Assembly: GCA_028283625.1 (NCBI GenBank)
Contig: JAPWKG010000026.1
Location: 62,001 to 126,000 of the forward strand
DNA: 64,000 nt
Source: Acidobacteriaceae bacterium
GTDB taxonomy: Bacteria; Acidobacteriota; Terriglobia; Terriglobales; Acidobacteriaceae
Reading direction: 5' to 3'
A model generated the notes under the pieces. It saw nothing but the letters and a program-made list of their open reading frames with translations, ran no database searches and had not been told where the DNA came from. Numbering within the stretch: the first letter of the stretch is position 1; every line of letters starts with the position of its first letter. The translations under genes were made by a program, and so were the position numbers. Positions 1 through 9,075 of this stretch are shown one piece after another.

Positions 1-172
1 GGGCAAAGCCAATGCAGCGCTCACGGAGTTTCTGGCAGAACTCTTCGGCGTTGCGCGGCGTGAGGTGGTGCTGCTGAGCGGGGAGACGAGTCGCAGCAAA
101 CGCTTGCTGGTGCGTGGCGTGAGCGTGCAGCACGGGATCGCGTGTTTGGAACGTGTTTTGCAGAGAACCTAG
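1..172 (+). CDS. DUF167 (YggU) family protein, 3' fragment
   Basis: The gene is open at the left edge and is read from base 2; 56 residues precede a TAG stop. The fragment begins GKANAALTEFLAELF and contains a GETSRSKRL segment. These match the conserved C-terminal half of the DUF167/YggU family: an alanine/asparagine helix followed by a glycine-serine-arginine-lysine loop. Family members are small (about 75-100 aa) and their function is poorly defined. The 5' end lies outside the window, so the start and any upstream partner cannot be judged. The ORF track misses it because no start codon is present. Confidence 0.75.
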   Translation, partial: GKANAALTEFLAELFGVARREVVLLSGETSRSKRLLVRGVSVQHGIACLERVLQRT

Positions 173-238
173 CGCTCGATATTTTTCTTTCGTGAATAAC
201 AGGCGGGCACTGTGCGGTTTTCGGGCACGCTGCGACCA

Positions 239-282
239 TGTTTTTCTCCTGTTCGCAGCGTAGTCACATAGCGGTAACACGG
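239..282 (+). promoter_or_regulatory. Putative PHO box array upstream of TonB receptor/phosphoesterase operon
   Basis: Four consecutive 11-bp units run from 239: TGTTTTT, TGTTCGC, TAGTCAC and CGGTAAC, each followed by a 4-bp spacer. A 7-bp repeat on an 11-bp pitch is the architecture of PhoB sites (E. coli CTGTCAT). The TGTTCGC unit is identical to one in the array upstream of the porin in the phosphate island of this window. The array ends about 40 bp before the start of the receptor gene. Binding by PhoB is inferred. Confidence 0.6.
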
Positions 283-322
283 CGCGAAGACCCTTGTATC
301 CAGATCGATATAGGGAGTTTTC

Positions 323-3300
323 ATGCATAAACTCTGCCGTAAGGGGTGCCGTCTTTTCTCGACACTCTTTCTGCTGTGCTTTGCCGGTGCTGGTGTTTCA
401 CTTGCTCAGTTTGACGCTGCATCTGTTCTTGGTACGACACGCGACTCCTCTGGTGCTGCCGTTGCGCACAGCCGCGTTGTTCTCGCAAACGTCACCACGG
501 GTGTGACGCGAGAGGTTACAAGCGACGACGAGGGTCGCTTCAACTTCGCCAGTGTGCCCATTGGCGAATACAAGCTTTCGGGCGACTCGGCTGGCTTCCG
601 TCACACGGAAACTCCTGCGTTCGCTCTTACGGTCAATGCGCATCAGCGTTATGACCTGACGATGGCGGTCGGTTCTTCGGACACCTCAGTCGAAGTTGTT
701 GGTGGGCCGACACTGCTTGAGACCGAAACCAGCTCGCGCGGACAGGTGATCGGTCAGCGCCAGGTGGAGAACCTGCCGCTGAATGGCCGTTCTTATGCTG
801 ACCTTGCGTTGCTCTCTCCCGGTGTGCGTCGCTCGACGCTGGAGAATCAGAGCACCTCGAACCGCGAAGGTTCGTTCAACGTGAACGGTCAGCGTTCGGC
901 GTTCAACAACTTCCTGCTCGACGGTGTGGACAACAACAACTACGGCACCTCGAACCAGGGTTTTGCGAACGAGAACATCTCGCCTTCGCCGGATGCGGTG
1001 GAAGAGTTCCGCGTGGATACCGACAACTACTCGGCTGAGTTTGGTCGCTCGCCGGGTGCGGTGATCAACGTATCGCTGCGCCGCGGTTCGAACAAGTTCC
1101 ACGGCCATGTGTGGGACTACAACCGCAACACGGACTTCAACGCCTCTGGTCCGTTCCTGCCGGTTGGCGGCAATCCGAAGTTCATCCGTAACCAGTTCGG
1201 CGCAACCTTCGGTGGCCCGATCTGGAAGGATCGCACCTTCTTCTTCGCCGACTACGAAGGTGTGCGTCAGATCTTCAACAACACGAACACGAGCTCGACG
1301 CTGCCGACCGCAAATCAGCGTAACGGCCTCTTCTACCTGAACGACGACACCAGCAATCCGGACTTCGCGATTCCGCTGCGTGATCCGATCTCGGGTCAGA
1401 CCTATCTTGGTCAGCTTCCGACCTCGGCGCGTACTTCGTTCGCGCGTGCTGTGATGGCGGCGCTGCCGACCAACACCAGCGGCGGCATGTCGAACAACTA
1501 CTCGTACACACCGCGCGGCGTCATCAACGACGACAAGGGCGATGTTCGCATCGACCATACCTTCAGCCAGAAGACGACGATCTTCGGCCGTTACAGCCAG
1601 CACGCTGGCTACATCTTCGATCCTCCGGGAATTCCGGGACGCGCGGGTGGAAACTCGAACGGCAACACGAACATCACCAACAAGGCCATCGCTGCAGGTC
1701 TGACGTATGCCTTGCGTCCGAACCAGCTGTTTGACGTTCGCTTTGGCTGGTCGTTGAACAAGGGTGGCAAAACTCCGATCGGCTTTGGCGACGAGTCGCT
1801 GCTGACGGAGAACGGCATCACCGACGGTTTGCCGGCGGCCTCGACCCGCGATCTGAATACGCAGGCGATCACTGGCTTCACGCAGCTCGGTGCGCAGAAC
1901 TCCAACCCCCAGTTCCAGAACCCGGAGATCTACAACCCGAAGGTGAACTACACCTGGATTCACGGCCGCAATACGCTGAAGGCCGGCTATGAGTTCCAGG
2001 CTGTGCACACGCAGGTGAATGACTTCAACCCGAGCTACGGCGCCGATACCTATGGTGGTCAGTTCTCGGCAAACGGTAACCCCTCGGACACGACGATTGA
2101 AGGTTCCAACCCGAATTTGTCGAACCAGCTGAAGCAGGTACAGAACCTGGCCGACTTCTATCTTGGCAACCGCAGCCAGTATGCGTTGACCAACTATGCT
2201 GTCGTGAACCTTCGTCAGCGCTACAACTTCATGTACGTGCAGGATGACCTGCGCCTGAGCGATCGCCTGACCATCAACGCTGGTCTGCGTTATGAAATTG
2301 TGACGCCGCAGTGGGAAGCCAACAATCACCTGGCGAACTTTGACCCGACCAGCAACACGCTGATTCAGGCCAAGGGAGGCAGCATCTACAACCAGTCCCT
2401 GGTGCATACGCCGATGAACAACTTCGGTCCGCGCTTCGGCTTCAGCTACCAGGCGTCTCCGAACACGGTTCTGCGTGGCGGTTACGGCATCATGTACACG
2501 CAGTGGAACCGCGCAGGTGGCGAGAACAACCTCACCTACAACGGTCCTTATGTTGTGAACGCAACGATTACCCAGGACCCGACAAAGTCTGCTCTTTGCA
2601 CCACGGATACACAGCTGCAGAGCAGCTGCTTCCGCCAGACGCAGCAGGGCTACTCCGATGTTCTGACCTCCGCGGCATTCTTCAATCCGCTGAACGTGAC
2701 CACGCGCTATATCCCGAAGGATTTCAAAACGGGTTATGTGCAGGAGTACTTCGCAGGCGTGCAGCAGCAGGCTGGCAAGTGGCTCTTTGACCTCTCCTAC
2801 GTTGGCAACAAGGGAACTCATCTGCAGACGCTGGCCGATTACAACCAGGCAACGTCGTGCAATACGGGTGACTGCGCTTCGTACAACGCTCGCCGCCCCA
2901 TCACGACCTTCGGCCCGATCGAAATCGCGTATGGCATCGGTATCTCCAACTACAACGCACTGCAGTTCCGCATCGAACGCCGCACGCACATGGGCCTGTA
3001 CCTGCTGAACTCGTTCACCTACAGCCGTACGTTCGATCTTTCGAGCGGTCATCTGGAGTCCGGAGCAGGCGATACTTCGCGCGTGGATTATCTGCACCCG
3101 AAGGCAAGCTACGGTCCTTCTGCCTATGACATGCCTCTGAACGATACGCTCTCCATCGTGTACGACCTGCCGTATGGTCGTGGACGCCAGTGGGGCAGCG
3201 GTGCAGGACGTCTGACACAGGCGGTCCTGGGTGGATGGCAGCTGACGCTGATCAACACGCTTTCGAGCGGGCAGCCGATGAACATCACCTACTCCCTGAA

Positions 3301-3706
3301 CTCGAGCTCCGGTCTCTACACCTCGGGCTTTATCAACTATCGTCCGGATCGTGTGGAAGGGCAGCCGCTCTTTGCCAAGAAGTCCAGCCGCGTGAAGAAC
3401 GCGACCTCGGTTTCTGGAGTTTTGAACGCGCAGGCCTTCGCGGCGCCGACGACGTACGGTATGGGTTCGATGTCGCGTAACGCGCTTCGTTCGGATAGCT
3501 ACTATGACTCCGACCTTGGCTTGCACAAGCAGTTTGCGCTGTGGAACGATCACTCGTTCTTCGACTTCCGCGCAGAAGCGTTCAACGTGCTGAACAAGGT
3601 CAACTACGGCGCACCGGATACGACGACAACCGATAGCTCGTTCGGCTCCATCACCAGCGCATATCCTGCACGTCAGCTTCAGCTGGCTGCGAAGATTCTC
3701 TTCTAG
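323..3706 (+). CDS. Oar-like TonB-dependent outer-membrane receptor
   Basis: This 1127-aa protein has a signal peptide in about the first 28 residues. A carboxypeptidase-regulatory-like (Ig-fold) domain covers roughly residues 30-115, and a plug-like region contains QVENLPLNGRSYADL. A very long beta-barrel then ends in a C-terminal phenylalanine (KILF), the usual BAM recognition residue. The start is supported by AGGGAG upstream of the ATG. The domain order is that of the Oar-like receptors expanded in Acidobacteriota; substrates cannot be read from sequence. The next gene, a Tat-exported metallophosphoesterase, begins 17 bp after the stop and is probably cotranscribed. With the upstream PHO-box-like array this suggests uptake linked to phosphate-ester scavenging (inference). 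Confidence 0.88.
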   Translation: MHKLCRKGCRLFSTLFLLCFAGAGVSLAQFDAASVLGTTRDSSGAAVAHSRVVLANVTTGVTREVTSDDEGRFNFASVPIGEYKLSGDSAGFRHTETPAFALTVNAHQRYDLTMAVGSSDTSVEVVGGPTLLETETSSRGQVIGQRQVENLPLNGRSYADLALLSPGVRRSTLENQSTSNREGSFNVNGQRSAFNNFLLDGVDNNNYGTSNQGFANENISPSPDAVEEFRVDTDNYSAEFGRSPGAVINVSLRRGSNKFHGHVWDYNRNTDFNASGPFLPVGGNPKFIRNQFGATFGGPIWKDRTFFFADYEGVRQIFNNTNTSSTLPTANQRNGLFYLNDDTSNPDFAIPLRDPISGQTYLGQLPTSARTSFARAVMAALPTNTSGGMSNNYSYTPRGVINDDKGDVRIDHTFSQKTTIFGRYSQHAGYIFDPPGIPGRAGGNSNGNTNITNKAIAAGLTYALRPNQLFDVRFGWSLNKGGKTPIGFGDESLLTENGITDGLPAASTRDLNTQAITGFTQLGAQNSNPQFQNPEIYNPKVNYTWIHGRNTLKAGYEFQAVHTQVNDFNPSYGADTYGGQFSANGNPSDTTIEGSNPNLSNQLKQVQNLADFYLGNRSQYALTNYAVVNLRQRYNFMYVQDDLRLSDRLTINAGLRYEIVTPQWEANNHLANFDPTSNTLIQAKGGSIYNQSLVHTPMNNFGPRFGFSYQASPNTVLRGGYGIMYTQWNRAGGENNLTYNGPYVVNATITQDPTKSALCTTDTQLQSSCFRQTQQGYSDVLTSAAFFNPLNVTTRYIPKDFKTGYVQEYFAGVQQQAGKWLFDLSYVGNKGTHLQTLADYNQATSCNTGDCASYNARRPITTFGPIEIAYGIGISNYNALQFRIERRTHMGLYLLNSFTYSRTFDLSSGHLESGAGDTSRVDYLHPKASYGPSAYDMPLNDTLSIVYDLPYGRGRQWGSGAGRLTQAVLGGWQLTLINTLSSGQPMNITYSLNSSSGLYTSGFINYRPDRVEGQPLFAKKSSRVKNATSVSGVLNAQAFAAPTTYGMGSMSRNALRSDSYYDSDLGLHKQFALWNDHSFFDFRAEAFNVLNKVNYGAPDTTTTDSSFGSITSAYPARQLQLAAKILF

Positions 3707-3723
3707 CAACAGAAAGAGTATTT

Positions 3724-4719
3724 GTGTCCATTACCCGCAGAAACTTTGCACAACTGGGCGCCGCTTCCTTGGGAGCGGCGCTCACGCCATTTCGCCTTTC
3801 GGCGCAACCTGCTGCAGCTGCCGCAGCCATGGACTTTCCGGTGACAACGCCGGAACCACGCAGCGATCGTTTTCACTTTGCGGTCCTTTCCGACACGCAC
3901 ATTATCGACCGCTTTTATAAGCCCGGATCTGAGAACGGTGCCGAGGACAATGAAAGCATTCTCAAGGCGAATGATCGCCTGGTGGCAGCGCGCGAGGTGC
4001 TCAACAACGTCCGCTTCTCAGACGGCAGCCGCATTGAGCAGTACTTCCTGCCGGGCGATGTCTTCCATAACTATCCCTCCGCCGATTACGACTTCTACTT
4101 CCAGAACGAAACCCGTCTGGATATCGCCAAGAAGCTGCTCGACGGCTTCAATGCGCCGGTGCATGTGGGCTGGGGCAATCACGACTACGATGTACCGCGT
4201 GTCTCGCGCGAGATGTCGCACAGGCTGTTCGAGGCCAAGTTTAAGACCAAGCCTTACTGGGCGATGGACATGCACGGCTTCCGCATTCTCATGCTGAACA
4301 ACTTCCTGGGCGATACGTGGGATAGCAAGTCGCCGAACTTCCATAAGGATCTCGGCTCACTGGGCGAAGAACAGTTGCAGTGGCTTGAGGCGCAGCTGGC
4401 TGAGCGCAAGCCGACGCTGATCTTCATCCACTATCCGCTGTGCAGCGTTGTACCGGTCGAGGTCCGCGACTTCGGTCTGTATCCTCTGCTGCGCCGCTAC
4501 CAGACGACGATCCAGATGGTGATCGCCGGTCATTGGCACAAGTGGATTGACTTTGCGCACACCTACGGCCCCAAGCACATGGTCATCGCGTCAACGCGCT
4601 ACGACGAGCACGCCTACATGCTGTTTGAAGCCAATGCGCGCGATGGCGTGATCCGTTGGCTGGATAACTCACGCGTGGAGTGGGCCACCCACTTCTCGGA
4701 GCCGTATCCGCTGGGATAG
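3724..4719 (+). CDS. Tat-exported calcineurin-like metallophosphoesterase
   Basis: The protein has 331 aa and a GTG start. Its N-terminus reads MSITRRNFAQLG followed by a hydrophobic stretch, a twin-arginine signal. The calcineurin-like motifs appear in order: LSDTHI near residue 58, LPGDVFH near 113, WGNHDYD near 152, an FIHYP histidine near 238, and GHWHKW near 263. These supply the two-metal site of the superfamily, which hydrolyses phosphomono- or diesters in the periplasm. The gene lies 17 bp downstream of the TonB receptor and converges on recG, whose stop is 17 bp away. The exact substrate is unknown. The operon with the receptor and the PHO-like array make a role in organic phosphate acquisition the simplest reading. 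Confidence 0.85.
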   Translation: MSITRRNFAQLGAASLGAALTPFRLSAQPAAAAAAMDFPVTTPEPRSDRFHFAVLSDTHIIDRFYKPGSENGAEDNESILKANDRLVAAREVLNNVRFSDGSRIEQYFLPGDVFHNYPSADYDFYFQNETRLDIAKKLLDGFNAPVHVGWGNHDYDVPRVSREMSHRLFEAKFKTKPYWAMDMHGFRILMLNNFLGDTWDSKSPNFHKDLGSLGEEQLQWLEAQLAERKPTLIFIHYPLCSVVPVEVRDFGLYPLLRRYQTTIQMVIAGHWHKWIDFAHTYGPKHMVIASTRYDEHAYMLFEANARDGVIRWLDNSRVEWATHFSEPYPLG

Positions 4720-4735
4720 GGTTTCCGGTTTCACG

Positions 4736-7171
4736 CTAAGCCTCGATGAGGCCGTATCGACGCTGCCACTGTTGTTTGAGGCGCGTCCATACGGCCTCTC
4801 GTTCTTGCGGCGAGATGGCGGGGGCGGCCGCGGCGGAGTCGATGAAGCGGGCGGCTTCGTGCTTGGCCAGCTCCAGTAAGTCGCGATCACGCACCAGGTT
4901 GGCGACGCGGAACTCAGGTACGCCTGCCTGCCGCGTACCGAAAAACTCGCCGGGGCCACGTTGCGCAAGATCGAACTCGGCAAGTTCAAAGCCATTCTGC
5001 GTGCGCACCATGGCGTCGAGCCGCAACTCCGCCTCCGGTGAGACGCGTTCGCCGGTGACGAGCACGCAGTAGCTGCGCGCCGCCCCACGCCCCACGCGGC
5101 CGCGCAGCTGATGCAGCTGGGCGAGTCCGAAGCGTTCGGCGTGCTCGATGACCATGACGGTGGCGTTCGGTACATCGACACCGACTTCGATAACGGTGGT
5201 GGAGACCAGGACGTGGATCTCGCCGCGTTTGAAGCGCGCCATCGTGACGTCTTTATCGTCAGCGGACATGCGGCCGTGCAGCAGGCCAAGTTTTAGCCCG
5301 GCGAGCTGGCCGTGTTGCAGCTCTTCAAAGGCCTCGGTGGCGGAGCGCAGCTTGGGCTTACTGGTGGCGGCTTTGTCTCCGGCGGCTTTGGCGGCTCGCT
5401 TCCCTTTGCCTTTGCTCTTGGTGGGGGCTGTGCTCTGCTGCGCGTCGCCGGCAAAGTCGAGCTCAGGCTGGTCATCCCGCTCGCCTTCGATGACGGGATA
5501 GACGATGTAGGCCTGGCGTCCCTGTTCGACCTGCTTGCGAATGAATTCGAAGGCTTCTGCTGAACGGCGGCCTTCAAGGCGGCGCGTGGTGATGGGGGTG
5601 CGGCCTGGCGGCAGCTCGTCGAGCACGCTGGCTTCGAGATCGCCGTACATGGTGAGGGCGAGTGTGCGCGGGATTGGCGTTGCGGTCATGACCAGCACAT
5701 CGGGCTCGGTGGCCTTGCCGTCGGCACCGGGCTTGCGCATGAGCTGAAAGCGCTGCTGTACCCCGAAGCGGTGCTGCTCGTCGACGATGACGAGGCCAAG
5801 GTTGGCAAAGTCCACGTTTTCTTCCACCAGCGCGTGCGTGCCGATGGCCAGATCGGTTTCGCCGCGGAAGATGCGGCCACGGGCTTCCTTTTTGCTGCGC
5901 GGGTCCAGCGATCCGGTAAGCAGCGTGACACGGTAACGCTTGCCGGTGGAGGGAGAGATCGCGTTGGCCAACAGTTTGCGTGCGGACAGGTAGTGCTGCG
6001 TGGCCAGAATTTCGGTAGGCGCCATCATGGCCGCCTGATAGCCGTTTTCGATGGCGACGAGCGCGGCTTCGAGCGCGACGATGGTCTTGCCGGAGCCGAC
6101 GTCTCCCTGCAGAAGGCGGCGCATCGGATGCGGCGAGCGCATATCGTTCACAATCTCGCCGAGCACGCGTTTCTGTGCGCCGGTGGGCTTGAAGGGGAGA
6201 ACCTGCTTGAGGGCTTCGCGGACTTTCTCGTTGGTGTGAAACGCTGTTCCGTTGCGCTCACGCAGGCGGCGGCGTTTGAGCTCGAGCCCAAGCTCCAGAT
6301 ACCAGAACTCCTCAAAGATAAGGCGGCGGTGCGCCGGGGTTTGCGCCGCCTGCAGCTCGGACAGAGGCGTGCCGGCCTCAGGGAAGTGCAGCGCACGCAG
6401 AGCTTCCATGCGGCCGGGCAGCCTGAGCCGTTCGAGCAGGGCGCGGGGCAGCGTTTCGCTGGCCTGAGTGTTGGTTTCGGCAAGGTCTTTAAAAACAGCC
6501 CAGAGCACGCGCCGGAGCCAGCGCGAGGTGAGCTTGGCGCCCCAGGGGGTGGTGCCGCCCAGCGACTCGTAGACGGGCACGATGCGGCCCATCTCGAGCA
6601 TGGTGAACTCCGCGTCCTCGCCCGGGGCGTTGCCTTCGGGGATGATCTCGAAGGTAGGCTGCACCATCTTGAAGCGCGAGGCTCCGGGCAGGGCGTTGGC
6701 GCTGCTGCCGGAGCGCGAGGTATCAAGCTTGCCGTAGAGCGCGATCTGTTGCCCGATGCGGAATTTGTCGCGCAGGTACTGACCGTGGAACCAGAGGCAT
6801 TTGACGCTTTCCAGTGCCTGCGGCGGAGGCTGCAGAAGCCCCTCCATGGCGGCGTCGCTCTCGGGCCGCGGAGGGGTGAGCGAGACGGTGAGCTCGAAGA
6901 TCGGCGCGGAGCGGGTGCGAACGAAGCCTGTGGCGGTAACCGTGCCGAGCAGGGAGGCCATGTCGCCGGCGCGGTAGGCCGAGAGCGGCTTGGGGTGCAG
7001 GCGGTCTTCGTACCGGAAGGGCAGGTGGTAGAGCAGGTCCTCCACGGTGGAAACGCCGCGCTCCGCAAGCCCGGCGGCGACACGTTCGCCAACGCGTTTG
7101 AGAAACTTGACCGGCGTTGCGAACTCAAGGGGCACGGCTTGAGTGTAGTGCGTGCCCCGGTCCGGAGGCAT
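4736..7171 (-). CDS. recG: ATP-dependent DNA helicase RecG
   Basis: The 811-aa protein has a N-terminal wedge/OB region (residues about 50-200) and a helicase core. The core carries Walker A GDVGSGKT, a DEQHRFGVQQR box (DEAH-equivalent plus RecG-specific residues), the motif VMTATPIPRTL and a C-terminal LRGRVGRG motif VI. RecG remodels stalled replication forks and Holliday junctions. It is longer than the usual 680-700 aa, partly because of a lysine/alanine-rich low-complexity insertion at about residues 575-615 between the two helicase lobes (KSKGKGKRAAKAAGDKAA). The ATG at 7171 is used here, but a GTG at 7135 (followed by PLEFATPVKFL) also fits the family N-terminus. The gene is divergent from mreC. 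Confidence 0.95.
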   Translation of the reverse strand: MPPDRGTHYTQAVPLEFATPVKFLKRVGERVAAGLAERGVSTVEDLLYHLPFRYEDRLHPKPLSAYRAGDMASLLGTVTATGFVRTRSAPIFELTVSLTPPRPESDAAMEGLLQPPPQALESVKCLWFHGQYLRDKFRIGQQIALYGKLDTSRSGSSANALPGASRFKMVQPTFEIIPEGNAPGEDAEFTMLEMGRIVPVYESLGGTTPWGAKLTSRWLRRVLWAVFKDLAETNTQASETLPRALLERLRLPGRMEALRALHFPEAGTPLSELQAAQTPAHRRLIFEEFWYLELGLELKRRRLRERNGTAFHTNEKVREALKQVLPFKPTGAQKRVLGEIVNDMRSPHPMRRLLQGDVGSGKTIVALEAALVAIENGYQAAMMAPTEILATQHYLSARKLLANAISPSTGKRYRVTLLTGSLDPRSKKEARGRIFRGETDLAIGTHALVEENVDFANLGLVIVDEQHRFGVQQRFQLMRKPGADGKATEPDVLVMTATPIPRTLALTMYGDLEASVLDELPPGRTPITTRRLEGRRSAEAFEFIRKQVEQGRQAYIVYPVIEGERDDQPELDFAGDAQQSTAPTKSKGKGKRAAKAAGDKAATSKPKLRSATEAFEELQHGQLAGLKLGLLHGRMSADDKDVTMARFKRGEIHVLVSTTVIEVGVDVPNATVMVIEHAERFGLAQLHQLRGRVGRGAARSYCVLVTGERVSPEAELRLDAMVRTQNGFELAEFDLAQRGPGEFFGTRQAGVPEFRVANLVRDRDLLELAKHEAARFIDSAAAAPAISPQEREAVWTRLKQQWQRRYGLIEA

Positions 7172-7305
7172 GTGGAACAGTGCACAACGGGTTGCGTGTC
7201 TTCATGCCGTTACCCGCTAACGCCCGTGGGCCTTTAGGATGTTTCGGAGAGGGAGCGTTTTTCAGACGCTCCTGCAATCCTTATTTCACCGTTGCGTCGT
7301 TTACC
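7172..7305. promoter_or_regulatory. Divergent recG / mreC upstream region
   Basis: These 134 bp separate the recG start from the preferred mreC start and must hold promoters for both directions. I could not identify convincing -35/-10 pairs. The region includes an alternative in-frame ATG for mreC at 7204. Confidence 0.35.
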
Positions 7306-8460
7306 TTGGATAGTTTCTTCAGCCGTTTCCGGAATTCGCTGACGTTGATCGCCATTGTGCTGGTGCAGGTGCTGGCGTTGGCCGTGCAGGTGCAGCGCCC
7401 GGCAGAGGACGCCGCAGGTGTAGAAGATGGCCGGAAGGTGACGCTGCTGCGCCGTTGGGTGCTGGCCGTGGTGACGCCGTTTGAGCGCGTCTCGCATGGC
7501 ACAGGCACCGGGGTTCGTTCTGCCTGGTCCAGCTATATTGCGCTGCGGCATACGCACGAAGAAAACAAGGCGTTGGAGCAGGAGATCGCCCGGCTGCGGA
7601 CCGAAGAGGCGGAGTTTGCCGAGGATGCTCGCGAGGGGCGGCGCCTGGCTGCGCTGCTGCAGTTCAAGCAGCACTACATCTCCTCGACGGTGGTTGCCGC
7701 GGTGATTGGAACGAGCGGTTCGGACCGCGCTCGCATTTTGACGCTGGATAAAGGTGCCGCCGATGGCCTGAAGCCGGATATGGCGGTCATGACGCCGGAT
7801 GGCGTTGTGGGCAAGCTGCGCGATGTACAGAGCCACACCTCGGAGCTGCTGCTGCTGAACGATCCGACCTCGGGAGCCGGGGTCATTCTGGCGGCAACCC
7901 GTATTCGCGGTATTCTGCGCGGCACGGCCGCCGGACAGGTGGAGATCAATAATCTGACGGCGGACTCACGCATCAAGCCCGGGGAGCAGGTGCTGACCTC
8001 CGGGGGAGACGGGGTGTTTCCGCGCGGTCTTCCGGTGGGGGTGATCGAGTCGATTGCACCGGATCCGGTGCACCAGCCGTTTACGGCGATCCGCATCAAG
8101 CCATATGCGAACCTTTCCCGTCTGGAAGAGGTTCTGGTGGTAACGGGCTCGCAGGAGGGCCTGCCGCCCGCCGCTGCCGCCGATGCGACGTTGGCCGATG
8201 CGATGGCCGAGGCCAACAAGAGGGCCGCCGATATGGTCGCCGAGCGTTTACCGAGCCTGCATGAGGATAAGGACGCGACGGTGGCGCAGCCTGCGCAGGA
8301 TCAGGGCAATGCTGCAGCGCCGCCGGCGGCGCTGCCACGGCCCAGGCCCGTTCTGCATCCGGACCGCTACTCGCCGGACTCCTCGCCGCCGGCTGGTGAG
8401 ATGCAGCCAGGCGCACCGGCACCGTCGCAGGACTCTGACTCGAAGGCGGGGGATCACTAA
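7306..8460 (+). CDS. mreC: Rod shape-determining protein MreC
   Basis: With a TTG start at 7306 the protein has 384 aa and begins LDSFFSRFRNSLTLIAIVLVQ, the typical MreC cytoplasmic tip and single transmembrane helix. A coiled-coil (ENKALEQEIARLRTEEAEF) follows, then the periplasmic double beta-barrel domain (about residues 115-280). The C-terminal tail of roughly 100 residues is Pro/Ala-rich. MreC scaffolds the elongasome in the periplasm and binds PBP2. Start choice is uncertain: the ORF track starts at 7117 inside antisense recG, and an ATG at 7204 is also in frame, but neither has a clear Shine-Dalgarno sequence. The TAA overlaps the mreD ATG by one base. mreB is not in the window. Confidence 0.9.
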   Translation: MDSFFSRFRNSLTLIAIVLVQVLALAVQVQRPAEDAAGVEDGRKVTLLRRWVLAVVTPFERVSHGTGTGVRSAWSSYIALRHTHEENKALEQEIARLRTEEAEFAEDAREGRRLAALLQFKQHYISSTVVAAVIGTSGSDRARILTLDKGAADGLKPDMAVMTPDGVVGKLRDVQSHTSELLLLNDPTSGAGVILAATRIRGILRGTAAGQVEINNLTADSRIKPGEQVLTSGGDGVFPRGLPVGVIESIAPDPVHQPFTAIRIKPYANLSRLEEVLVVTGSQEGLPPAAAADATLADAMAEANKRAADMVAERLPSLHEDKDATVAQPAQDQGNAAAPPAALPRPRPVLHPDRYSPDSSPPAGEMQPGAPAPSQDSDSKAGDH

Positions 8461-8999
8461 TGGCCGAGCATAGTTACACCTCGCGGCGTGAGCTGGACCA
8501 GTACTACTTTCATCCTCTGGTGACGGTGCTGGTGCCGTTGGCGTTGATCGTGTTGCAGGCGATCTTGCCCAGGCTCTTTCCGCGCGTGGCGATCTTTGAC
8601 CTGCCGCTGATTGCGGTGATCTTCTTTTCGGTCGCCCGCCGCTCCCCGATTGCGGGCGCGTTGACGGGCATGGGGATCGGGCTCTTTCAGGACGGGTTGA
8701 CGAATCATCCGTTTGGCGTCTTCGGCATCGCGAAGTCGATTGTGGGGTATCTGGCGGCGAGCATCGGGTTTGCCATCGACATGGACAACCTGATGAATCG
8801 TGCCGCGCTGACCTTTGTCGCGAGCCTGCTGCAGAGCGTGATGCAGCTCCTGATCGAGCGCCTGATGCTGGGCGATAAGAGTTGGCGGGTGTTGCCGTTG
8901 CAGGGCTGGCCGCTGCATGAGCTGCTGCGCGCGGCGGTGAGCGTGGCCGTGGCGATTCCGCTGTTTCTGCTGCTGGACCGCTTCAAGCAACGCGACTAG
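8460..8999 (+). CDS. mreD: Rod shape-determining protein MreD
   Basis: This 179-aa polytopic membrane protein has about five hydrophobic segments, starting with VTVLVPLALIVLQAILPRLF. A glycine-rich ALTGMGIGLFQDGL stretch follows, typical of MreD. MreD links MreC to the cytoplasmic rod complex during lateral wall synthesis. Its ATG overlaps the mreC stop codon by one base (TAATG), so the two are translationally coupled. The PBP2 and RodA genes follow directly. Confidence 0.9.
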   Translation: MAEHSYTSRRELDQYYFHPLVTVLVPLALIVLQAILPRLFPRVAIFDLPLIAVIFFSVARRSPIAGALTGMGIGLFQDGLTNHPFGVFGIAKSIVGYLAASIGFAIDMDNLMNRAALTFVASLLQSVMQLLIERLMLGDKSWRVLPLQGWPLHELLRAAVSVAVAIPLFLLLDRFKQRD

Positions 9000-9075
9000 C
9001 GCTGCCGCAGGCGGGGTTGCTACGTCCATACAATAGATTCAGACACGGCATCGAGCGTGTTTGCCCAGGGACACG

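Noticed and set aside
686-3709. Antisense ORF of 1007 aa opposite the first TonB receptor (also 12820-15180 and 35552-37369)
   Set aside because: These are shadows of high-GC or repetitive coding sequence. Compositions are Arg/Val/His-rich, no family motif is visible, and the opposite strand holds a clear gene with conserved domains.
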